Shown here piece by piece: positions 1-11,905 of a stretch of DNA of 64,000 nt. Under the pieces are notes generated by a model that saw only the letters and a program-made list of their open reading frames with translations, searched no databases and was not told the DNA's origin. Position numbers and translations under genes: made by a program. The first letter of the stretch is position 1. Each line of letters starts with the position of its first letter. The DNA lies in NCBI GenBank assembly GCA_037039925.1, contig JAXRKP010001671.1:33501-97500 (forward strand). The letters are read 5' to 3'. Source of the DNA: Doris montereyensis. Its lineage: Eukaryota; Mollusca; Gastropoda; Nudibranchia; Dorididae.

Positions 1-1985
1 ATTGACTCCCTTAATTTCTGCTACTGTATCTAAGTGGCTTGAAGATTTTATCTCAACAAAACAACTTCTATTGACTGTCTTTATTTGTGCTACTGTATCT
101 AACTGGCTTGAAGATGTTATCTCAACAGAATAACTTTATTGACTGCCTTAATTTGTGCTACTGTATCTAACTGGCATGAAAATTGTCTCAACAAAATAAC
201 GAATTTCACATATTATTTAATTAACCCAATATATTGCTTTAGGACTGAAAAAATAAACTAGTAAGAAACAAAAGAAGGGTATGAAAAAGAAAAAAATATT
301 CTTTATAGTATTTTTTTATGTTGATAATGAGCTTACAGTAATCCAGATGAGGTAACTGTATCACTGTCAAAACATCACCAGTTAGTTTGTTCTAGCACAG
401 TTCAAGTCAAAATTGACTCCATTCCAATTCATCCATAACAGAATAAATGGAATGATAAAGTGCTGACATAATTTACTCATGGGTTTTAGATGCGGTTTGT
501 CTCTTGAGATATCTTAACAAAACAACTTCTATTGACTGCTGTAATTTCTGCTACTGTATCTAACTGGCTTGAAGATGTTATCTCAACAAAACAACTTCTA
601 TTGACTCCTTAATTTGTGCTACTGTATCTAAGTGGCTTGAAGATGTTATCTTAACAAAACAACTTCTATTGACTGCCTTAATTTGTGCTACTGTATCTAA
701 CTGGCTTGAAAATTATCTCAACAAAAACAACTTCTATTGACTCCCTTAATTTGTGCTACTGTATCTAAGTGGCTTGACGATTTTATCTCAACAAAACAAC
801 TTCTATTGACTCCCTTAATTTTAAGATTTTATCTCAACAGAATAACTGCCTTATCTAAGTGGCTTCAAGATTTTATCTCAACAGAACAACTTCTATTGAC
901 TGCCTTAATTTGTGCTACTGTATCTAACTGGCATGAAAATTGTCTCAACAAAATAGTAAATTTCATATATTATTTCATTAACCCAATATATTGCTTTAGG
1001 ACTGGAAAAATAAACTAGTAAGAAACAAAAGAAGGGTATGAAAAAGAAAAAAACATTCTTTATAGTATTTTTTTATGTTGATAATGAGCTTACAGCAATT
1101 CAGATGAGGCAACTGTATCACTGTCAAAACATCACCAGTTGGGGTTTGTTCTAGCACAGTTCAAGTCAAAATTGACTCCATTCCAATTCATCCATAACAG
1201 AATAAATGGAATGATAAAGTGCTGACATAATTTACTCATGGGTTTTAGATGTGGTTTGTCTCTTGAGATATCTCAACAAAACAACTTTATTTGTGCAACT
1301 GTATCTAACTGGCTTGAAGATTTTATCTCAACAGAACAACTTTTTGACTGCCTTAGTTTGTATTTTATCTAAATGGCCTTAGTTTGTGCTACTGTATAAA
1401 TGGCTTATTTCAACAGAACAACTTCTATTGACTGTCTTAATTTGTGCTACTGTATCTGACTAGCTTAAAAATGATCTCAACAAAACAGCTGACTCTTTAT
1501 TGTATCTAACAAACCGGCTACTGCTAATGCAAATTATTAGTATTTGTGCTACTGTATATGGTATTACTTTCATTAACTGTATCTGACTAGCTTAAAAATG
1601 ATCTCAACAAAACAGCTTCTATTGACTGCCTTTATTTGTGCTACATGCAAATTATCTCAACAAAGTAGTGAAATTCATATATTATTTCATTAACCCAATA
1701 TATTGCTTTAGGACTGGAAAAATAAACTAGTAAGAAACAATAGAGGGGGTATGAAAAAAGAAAAAAAATATTCTTTATAGTATTTTTTTATGTTGATAAT
1801 GAGCTTACAGCAATTCAGATGAGGTAACTGTATCACTGTCAAAACATCACCAGTTGGGGTTTGTTCTAGCACAGCTCAAGTCAAAATTGACTCCATTCCA
1901 ATTCATCCATAACAGAATAAATCGAATGTTAAAGTGCTGACATACTTTACTCATGGGTTTTAGATGCGGTTTGTCTCTTGAAATA
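1..1985. repeat. Compound higher-order satellite
   Basis: Two nested repeat scales are visible. A short monomer of about 65-70 bp, recognisable by ATTTGTGCTACTGTATCTAA and a following TCTCAACAAAACAACTTC, recurs in tandem at about 1-195, 510-948 and 1269-1667, with decay and truncated monomers in the last block. Between these arrays stand three near-identical copies of a block of about 315 bp (about 196-510, 949-1268 and 1668-1985). The blocks start near ATTAACCCAATATATTGC and end near TTTGTCTCTTGAGATATCT. The higher-order period is about 720-750 bp. No host coding sequence is seen here. Confidence 0.9.
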
Positions 1986-2075
1986 TCTGCTGTATCCTTT
2001 TTATCCACTCTAATGACACACTAACATATTTCCTTCAACCCTTAAACAGGTATACGTCTCTTTCAAGAACCTTAC

Positions 2076-5000
2076 CTGTTTTTCTTCATCCTCTTCTTCC
2101 TCAAGCTCTTTCCCCTCTTTCTCCTCCTGCTCTCCTCTCTGTCCATGTCTCCTCTGTCTGATACATCTTCAATCAAGTTGTTCATTAAAACTTCTTTTTC
2201 AAACATGCTCCCCAAATCTTGTCGCATCAGTGTAACAGTTACTGTCACAATGGAACCAGCCGTGATTGTTGTATCTTCCTCGTCTAACACTGCAATGGAC
2301 ATTTTTGCATTCAATTTACACATCTTAAAACCATTGCTCACATTAAATTCAAGCTAAAATGCAAGAAAGAAACAGTTTTTTCTTATGCAATGACAGAGCT
2401 CGTTGACACTAATCTAATCAAAGATGCTCCCCACCCACAGAAATGAATATTCATGTCTTAAGATCCAAGCAAATGTTAAGGCTGTAGTTAGTGATTGGGT
2501 GAAATTGTAGAAGTTTTTAAGAGGAAATAATACAAACGAGTTGGAGAATCTTAGAGATTTTAAGAGGATTTCTTTTATCGTAGGAGATTTTAAAACTTTC
2601 TAGAGTGCCTTGAGTCCTGGTTTAGGGAATACTGTAAGGCATCTAAAAGACGTCATAAACGTCTGATAAAGTAAAGTATCGCACCTAGTTTGATAAAACA
2701 ACACCCTTTCTGTAAACTTACCTTCTGTTTTCACCAACATTTTCACATGGGGCAACTGAGCACAGACAGTGATAACATCCATATATTCAGCATCTGACAA
2801 ACTTCTGAGCATTAGTCTACGGTCTGCTTCTTTCATATTTATCAAATCACGTATACGTCGTATATCACGCTGAAAGAAATATATTTACAATGTTATCAAA
2901 AGCCAGTCGACATCTTAAAAAACACAAGACAATTGAAATCAACAAACAATGTGTATTTCCAAGAACAAAAAAAATAAGAGAAGACCTCTTTTAAATGTTT
3001 TAGAATTATTTTTTTAAACATAACACCCTATCTCAGCCATTTGATGTGAAGTTTAAAGTAATCATGAGCTTGAGTAAATTAACTCGTCAAAAAACGGCCA
3101 TCCGAAGAAATATGTATGTGCCATTAAAACAGATCTTTAAGAGAAAACAAAATGTGCATGATGAACCTTTCTTGTGGTAAAATGTCGGAGCATGTCAGGC
3201 GTGACATGTGGCAACTGCTGAAGGGGGCTTGATTTCTCTTCAACTGCTTGTATGACCATCTGGCTAAGTTTCATTATGTTCTCTATCGTTTCCAAGCGAG
3301 AGGCTGACTCACTGAAAGGTGAATTCAAGATTTCAGGGATTTATACCATGAGTAAAGAAAACGATGTCAGAGGAATGCATAAAAAAGGTGATTGAAAAAG
3401 CGTGCTTTATCTTCACAAGAGATTCTACAAACAAAATGCAATATTTCATAAAACACATCTTTCGTTTCATACATACAAATTAAAAAGTTATCACTACTGG
3501 TCATTGAACTCAAAAACTAATGAAATTAGAAAGAATAAAAAACAAATAATAGCCTAACAAAAGTGTAGAAAGCAATAGTTTAACATTGGTTGTTGCATAG
3601 AATCCCACAAGCAGACAGGGCTAGCCATGCGCTTCCTTTTATAACCTATTTATTATCGTTACACTGCCAATATTTTTCAATTGTCCATAGCATTAAACAG
3701 TGCACAGGGCAGTACTAAACCATAAACCATGTTACTAATGAAACATAAACAAACCTCTGCCAGACATAGCCATGGCCACCAAGCCAGCACAGATATTCAC
3801 CATCTCATTGATGAGGTAAGGACACTTTTTTAAAAGGTACCTCTGATCTGTGGATTTGAATGAGAACAAAAAAAACCTGTTCATTTGATGTGTTAAAAGA
3901 TCCTGTACCTTTTTGATTATTATTACGACACAGATACCGAAACACTTGTAAAGTATACCATAAAACAATATGAACAAGATATGCATTTATCAACAAAAGG
4001 ACAGTCTGAGAATGAAGAAATTAAGACAGTGGAGAAACCCAATACTGCCAAATAAATATTTATCAACATAAAAACAACGTATAATAAATTATGTTACAGT
4101 GCTCAAACCACCTGAGTTTTTCAATCAAATTTAAACTAAAACATTTATCCTATATTTTAGTTTTAGCAATGCCAGTACATGCTCGAGCAATACCGTTAGC
4201 AATGCCAGTAAAATAAATAAAATAGAGAGGTGCCAGTAATTCAGTCAATACAGCATTTGACTATACTCCAGGAGGCCTGAGTTTGATTCCCAGTCCAGGC
4301 AAACTTTTCTAGCCCTTCTGTCGACCCAGCAGCGAAATGGGTACCTAGTCTTTTCAGACTCAGCGAAAGAAAAGGTGGCATGACAAGCAATGGTAACTAC
4401 CACCTATGAGTAAGCTTAATTTCCTCAAACGGACCCAACAAACTTGATTTGATATGATCATGCTGCATGCCTAGAAAAATCAGGACTATACTCCTGATTA
4501 AAGGTAAAGAAGAATTTATAGTCCATATCCCTGCACAAGTGTAGGCTCACAAACTGTTTATCATTTATCTCCCGGCAGGCCATTTAATTCAAAGTCCTTC
4601 TCAACTCCCTGGGGAGCAAACAGTCCAGTAGCCTGTTAGGTGCTTCATACTAACACTGATAACATTTTTCTCTACATATAGCTGGGTATTCATTCACACC
4701 TGAGTCAAGTGAGGAATACAGAGTGAAGTACTTTTCCCAAGAGTACAACGTCATGGAAAAAAACATCTGGGTCAGCCATGATTGCCCTACGCTCAACTCT
4801 GGGTATGGAACTTACCTACTTCTAGTAAAAATACAGTGAGTTTCAGTGAGTCAACAAATTGTTTAACTACTTTTCTTAAACCGTTAAGAAATTACAAAAA
4901 CTTAATTGAGCAATAGGAGATAAATATAACTCTTAAAAATGGTACCAAGATCATACTTTGTAAAAACAAAAGTTTTTAATTCTGTGAATTACATAATAAA

Positions 5001-6004
5001 GTAATTTCATTTCGCAGTCTGGTAATATTTTCACTTGATTTGATTTGATTTTCCCACATCCACAATTAAGGTGATCTCGGGGTTTTTGGTAGGATTTTTA
5101 ATTTTGCCCGGATTGCCCTGTAAACAGCCAAGGGGTCTTTAATGTGCACAGAGTGTTGTGATCTGCATACGGGACCTCCTTTTCATCATCCGTCTCCAAT
5201 GGGACTAGGTGTCGATCCACCTACCTGGATCAGGGGAGTAGATTTTGCTAGAAAAAAAACTGAAGAAAATATTTCAACTATTGACGAGGCTCAAACCCAC
5301 TACCTTTTGGTTGAGAGGTCTACACCTTGCCTGGACTAATTCGAAAGTCACTATCACATTAACGTTCTAAAAATTTAACAAGCTGTCTATTGTCTTTTCT
5401 AGGAAGAGAACATCATCTCGTTTTATACATACCATGACCAAGAGTTTCAGGCAAAGGGGTATCCTTTGAAAGTGTGCCAATAAAAGTGCTGGGCCTTCAC
5501 ACTATAAGCACAGCAAAGTGGGCGTTCTCTATTTTTTTCTTGAACATTCTGAAGCTGTCTGATGAGCTGATACAGATTTTTTTTAAAAAGAATATCGTAA
5601 ATAAAAATGAAAAATAAACTGAATTATACTAAAACAATGCCAAAGCATTGGATTTAATTTTAACGCTTAATGGGATGAAAATTTGTTCAATTAAAACGTG
5701 TACCATAAAAACAAGACTGATCAAGGGTCATTATTCTAATGGGTTGTTTCATACACAAAGAAACAAGACTCAAGTTTTTAATCTGATTGTGACTTGTACA
5801 ATGAGGGTTATATTGTTTACTTTCAGTAATAACACTATAAGTATTATCATATCGACTCACTTTCATCTATTAATGCATACAGGAACAAACAATAAACATT
5901 GTGGCTTACCACAGGTAATTCCTCATTGTCTGTTGGCCTCTCAATAATTTCTGCATTATGTGCTCGATCAAACTCAAAAGAAGCCCCAAGAATCATGATA
6001 GCCC
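2076..6004 (-). CDS. SEC63: SEC63 exons 9-14: Sec63 domain and acidic linker
   Basis: Exon 9 (6004-5910) encodes AIMILGASFEFDRAHN. Exon 10 (5566-5433) encodes LIRQLQNVQEKNRERPL, then loses frame at CCC and again at CCCC (two missing bases). Exon 11 (3847-3755) encodes LLKKCPYLINEMVNICAGLV. Exon 12 (3311-3167) encodes IENIMKLSQMVIQAV. Exon 13 (2869-2722) encodes RDLINMKEADRRLMLRSL. Exon 14 (2289-2076) encodes VLDEEDTTITAGSIVTVTVT and then a purine-rich tract. The displayed frame of that tract is basic, but one frame over it is strongly acidic (KELEEEEDEEK). Sec63 normally has an acidic linker here, so another missing base is plausible. The donor at 2076|2075 is GTAAGG. Confidence 0.88.
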
Positions 6005-9000
6005 CTGTAATAGGTGACAAAAAGTAAAAAGATTACTTTTTTTTTAAAGTTGAACACATATTAAAGCCATTTTGTTAAATGCTATTTTACTTCTCATACA
6101 GCAACAATAATATTGCAATTCAAATTGACTTGCAACTTGACACAATCACAACAATAATATTGCAATTCAAATTGACATGCAACTTGACACAATCACAACA
6201 ATAATATTACAATTCCAATTGACTTGCAACTTGACACAATCACAACAATAATATTGCAATTCAAATTGACTTGCAACTTGACACAATCACAGCCTACATA
6301 TACACTCATGAATCATCAAATGAAAAAATAACCCAAAAAAGGCATGTGAACCTCAACAATGTGATTGAAAAATCTCATGCATATTATGCTCTTCAAGTCA
6401 AAGATCATAAAACAAAACTTTACACACATCAGAAGATTTCATTAATAATACATCCACATAATGATTTTTTAAAAACTGAAAACAAACAAAAAAACAACAA
6501 CAAAAAAACAAAAAAAGTAGCGAAATATTCATAATATGATATCTTTGATTGATTAAATCATTCTCCTGTGATTAAAATACATCAAAGCATGAATCAAAAA
6601 GTCAGCTATTTTAAAATAAGGTCTATTTTTTTTTTTTTTTTTTACTTTCAAACTGAAAAAATACTCACGTTTCAGAATCATGTTTGAAGTACGGTTGATA
6701 AAATAGGAATAGAGTCGGGTGGTATCCAACAACACCTGGTCACCACTAAATTTGATAGATCGATACCACCAGACACCCTTTAGATGGAAAAAGGGAAAGA
6801 GAAATAAAACCAAGAAAATCTTCAACCATCCTAAAGTGAAAACATTTTTACACAGACACAATGCACATCATGAAATAATGAAATGCATTTATTTCAAAAA
6901 GAGCTGCAGCTCCTAGTATGTTTCTTATCATTATCTTTTAATACACTGAAGAGATTTATAAACTTTTCCCAACATTCAAGGATATAGAAATCAATCAGAA
7001 AAAAAACGCACACAAATTACAATTCCGTATTAACTAGCAATATTTCATGAAACTGCTAATGTATTACAATATTTTTTCAGACTAAATATAAAATGTATGA
7101 ATTTCTAACGCATAATATAAGACACATTTTCATCTCGTATACAAATAGTAAAAACAATAGGGTGATAAAAAGACAACTACTACTTACGACAACTACTGGT
7201 AAAATGATGATGAAGACAAGGCCATACACTGCCAAAACCTGTGAATAAGAAAATTACAGAATTAAAACTTGAATTAATAATCCGGTCAAAGAGAAAATCT
7301 TAAACGGTCAGAAAGACAAAATATAATTGTTTAATACATGAAATATAAAAGCATTGTGTAAAAACTCAAATGAAGCTGTGATGTTCAGTGTAAATATTTA
7401 AGGTGAAAGGCGGCACAAGGAGACCTTTTTTCTTAATGTTGATTTAATTTCAAATTTTGGGGTCAAATAATTGTGAAAGGATACCAAAACGATGTCATAG
7501 GCAAAATTTTCCAGTTTTTAGCTCTGTTGCCATGGTAATGCTAAAACACAACCGTGATCTTGGATTTTTGTTGCAAATTTTAGGTCCATATTTCACGATC
7601 ACTATGGGTTTAATTTGTTTGTCATTTGTACAGGATGTTTACACTAACCTCATCTTAATTTTGACAAGCCACTTTTGCAAATAGAACAAATTTTATGGGT
7701 TTTTTCGTTTTGTGATGTCAACATATAGTGACACTACGCATTTTTCATACCAAAGAAATCATAAAAAAAGTTTCATAGAAAACAAAAAAACGCCATTGAC
7801 AAACTGAAGACATGAATAACTGACATAAGATTACGAAGTTTGAATGAAATATGATGACCTGTGTCTGAGATAAATGGACCTAAGTAATAAAAAAAACACA
7901 GTTTTGAGAAAAACACAGAAATAGCATTACAAGTGAAATTTCTAACCAAAGACGGCCCTCTAAACAATCCCAGCGCCATAGGATGGTTTTCCTTCTATTT
8001 TTGTATGTTCTTCAAGTCTTTTTTTCTTGCTTCTCTCATCTTCGCCTTGCATTCTTTCATTAGGTAGCCCAAACTGCTGCACTACGGGGCGAAAACGCTG
8101 ATTTTTGGTAAATTTTGGTAACTTAACATTAACACTACAGTTTCAGTACTGATTGAAAACATCATGCATTAGAGATCAAAATAAAGATGTATCCTCCCTC
8201 TATCAAAATATGTTATATTTTTTGTGATTCAAACTGTACATGTGTGTGTTTTTAATGTTTGAACGTGGTATGGTTTTGTACTTTTTTGTCGATGCGTGAG
8301 CGATGATTTTGACATCAGTCTCACATTCATATTTTCCTTCATCACATAGTCGCTAGGTTGGAGTCTTTTTTGTTCTCGTTGCTTGGAAAGGCGATAAATA
8401 TGCGAACTTTCGTCTCGAGCGGGAGGGACCCGCAATGCCTTCAACGGATGGTATTACATTTATATCAAAGCTCTGTTGATCGACAGTAGTGCTGCTACCA
8501 ACCGATATGCGTAAAGGGTCGGGTAAAGGAAATGAACGGGAGGTAGCAGGGACATTGACATCAAAGGCCAAAGGATCAACCAGAGGTGGAGGAAAGGTTG
8601 ACAAATTCAACGGGCAGAGTGCGGATGGTAGTGGTTGTCAATGTTGTGCGAGCACTACAGTACTACTACTATTACTACTACTAGATGAAAGAAAGGATGT
8701 GACAAGCACATTGCCATCACGTTATGTATTTCCTCACTTATTTCAACAGCAGGATCAATTATTCAACGTTTCAACCTCTGCAAGATTTTGGAATGACAGG
8801 TTCATGTTTTGGCATGATGAAGATAGAGATCTTACACACTTTTCTTGTAAACAATAATAAAAATAGTCACAAAATGAAACTTACTGTCTTTGAATGATGA
8901 AAGACAACTTATCAATAAAGAAAACACCGCATACAAAAACCAATACCTAGTTTCGACACTGTGATAACAACTATAGATGACAATAATACTAATAACGGTA

Positions 9001-11871
9001 TTCAAAAAAATCGCAACTGTCATCACGTGCTGACATGTAAACAAGAGTATTATTAGTATAGGGAAAGCGAAAATATACTGAAGGTACGGGAAACAAAACA
9101 CGCCACTGTAGGAACTGGTTGCCGATTGGGCGCGGGGGCAGCGGAAGCCTCGAATTGAGACCTTCGGCCGTCTCCGCGAGTCTTCGTGGAGAGAGAGTAA
9201 AATCATTCTTCGTGGAGAGTGTAAAACCGAACATAGCTATGACCATATAAGGGAGATGAGCCATTGAGCACACCGATTGACATCAAGCAATGGAAAGATT
9301 ATTATAAAATAAAGGGATTTAATTAGATGTGTAACGGGTCACTGCATGATAGAGGATAGTGCAAGCTTTCCAATGGGTATGGGCGGATCCATGGCACTGT
9401 AGAAACTGGTTTCCGATTGGGCGCCGGGGGCAGCGGAAACCTCAATTGAGACATCCGGCCTTCTCCGTGGAGAGATAGTAAAACCAAACATAGCTATGAC
9501 CATATAAGGGAGATGAGTCCTTGAGCACACCGATTGACATCAAGCAATGGAAAAATTATCATAAAATAAAGGCATTTGATTGAATGTGTAACGGATGACT
9601 GTATGATAGGGGATAGTGCAAAAGTTTCCAAAGGGCATGAGCGGATCCATTTTATCACAGGGGTGAATGAGTTATTTAGGCCTCAATAAATGGCTATTTG
9701 TGTGTTCTTCTAAAGGATTTTCTCAAAAAGTGGTGGTATGGGTCACTTTCAAATGCCGTTTTTGACAAAAAAGAGGTGAATTTATCATAAATGATTTGTT
9801 CTGAAGGAATTCGATGAGTTAAACTGAAAGAAAGTGCCATTACCCCAATTTTGATACTTTGACCCAAAATCACCCATCCCAGGTGCCGCCTTTCCCTTTA
9901 AACTGATATCTTGCATTACAGTGTGTCTTCTTGCATTATAAAATATATCTACTTTCATTATAATGTATATCTACTTCCATTATATTGCATATATCTACTT
10001 GCATTATAGTGTATATTTACTGCAGATTATTGTCATGGTCAAGCTGATAATGTTGCAGTCTTAATTATGACAGAACCTCAAAGCTAAGAAAAAAGGATTT
10101 CTATAAAATTTAGAAAAAAAATCAAGAAATCAATAGCCCTTTTCACAAAACACCAAACAGGTCTGATTTTATCTGCTGTTATTTTGCTTCTGAATAGCAC
10201 ACATAAAAGTTCCCACTTTTGCATGCAAAATTTTCCTTACCCACATTGAATTCTCTCTTTCAACAATCCACTTTGGCAAGGCGATGCCAAATCGAGTAGC
10301 TGAAAACAAAGCAAGAATCATGCTTATGGTACAAAAGAGTAGAAATCGAAGGAAAATAACACGTCATGAGTGGTCTAATGTCACACATACAAGTACAGCA
10401 GTAACCGCCTAAGAGCCTGGGAAGCAGAGAAAACGGGCATGGGGGTTTTGAAACGGGCATTTAGAGGGGCAGTTTATATAGAAAAATTTTGGTTTCACTG
10501 CAATTGCGAGCATTTAGGCGAAACGGGCATTAAGACGATGGGCATTTAGGTGGTCACTACTGTAATAGATATATTGAACTACCATCTTAGAATCAAAAAC
10601 GTTTTTTGTTACCTCTAATAAAAATTTGCGTGAAACGTTTCATATAAAATCTCTCACCTTCTGGTCCATCTGGATTTCCATATTCTTCCCAATTCTTCCG
10701 GGATTCTTCATCGGTCAAGCTTAAAATAAAATGGATTGTATTTAAATCATTTAACCTTTTAAAATTTGATCTACATTATTTTGTTTGAACCGGGATGGGT
10801 TTTTTCTAAAATAAAGTCAATTACAAACAATGTTGACGTATGGTTAAAATCTCAATTCCTTACTTGAAAACATGAAATCAATTTCTTTCTCTTCTTTTCA
10901 TTTCAAAGTTATTAATTTTGTTCATAATATCTCAATAATCGAAAGCAACAACCGTTACTAAACCTACGCAGCATAAGCTTTAGCAATCCGCATGAATTTT
11001 TAGGATCTCCAGTCTCACGATCAGGATGATAAATCAAACTCAGCTTTCTGTATGCCCTCTTGATCTCTCCTGCAGTTGCTCCCTGTAGTAAATACCAGAA
11101 ACAAAAAATATGAATCTCGAACCTTAAAAAGGAGAATAGATTTATAATATATTTCAATTTCATCCAATTTTTATCTTGACTGATAGTTGCTTTTTCCTGG
11201 TATTTTAAGTACAAAGATACAGAAATTATTATCTTTTTCACATTACGTTTAAAATAAATTAATTAAAATTTCTTCTGGCTCTCATTACTCCAGTATCAGG
11301 AACATATTATTTCAGTTGATATTGCAAACGTACTTACCCTGTCAATTTCGAGTTCTCCAAATGGGTCATATTCCACATAATCTAACTGGATCATGGAAAC
11401 TTTCCATACTAAAAGCATAAATATTATCCATCCAACAGCCAGACCAATTTTTCTGAGGAATTAAAACAAAAATTCTCCTTAAAAATTCTTAAAACTAAGA
11501 ACTTAAAAGGACGTAGGATTGTTAGTCTTTACCACCCAGCTACAGCTACCCTATTGGGTCTGATGTCAACCAAGATTTGAACCATTGACCTTGTAGTCTT
11601 CAGTCTTGACTTTAACTATTAGATAACATTGTCAGCATTATATCTGTAATTAAATACATGAGTCAGGTCCAAGGAACAAAAAGCCATATAACATCTCTTT
11701 CCATATTAAAAGTAAAGCTGAAAATGCTTTTATTATAAATATAAAGAAACTAACGGACCAATTTGGCTTCAGAATTTGTGTCCACCTCAGTGAAGTTTCA
11801 ATTTTTAAAAGCGTATATTTTCGCTTTCCTTATCTAAAATTGAATGAAATTCATTCATCTCTCTCTCTGTA

Positions 11872-11905
<34 letters not shown>

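Noticed and set aside
2290..2353. An earlier acceptor for SEC63 exon 14, adding about 21 residues
   Set aside because: The acceptor at 2290 (TCCATTGCAG) joins exon 13 in the correct phase, giving KTE-VLDEED as in other Sec63 proteins. The earlier one gives the wrong phase and a non-conserved insert.
6101..6292. CRISPR-like array (four 47-bp repeats)
   Set aside because: Units are contiguous with no unique spacers, and the context is a eukaryotic intron. It is a minisatellite.
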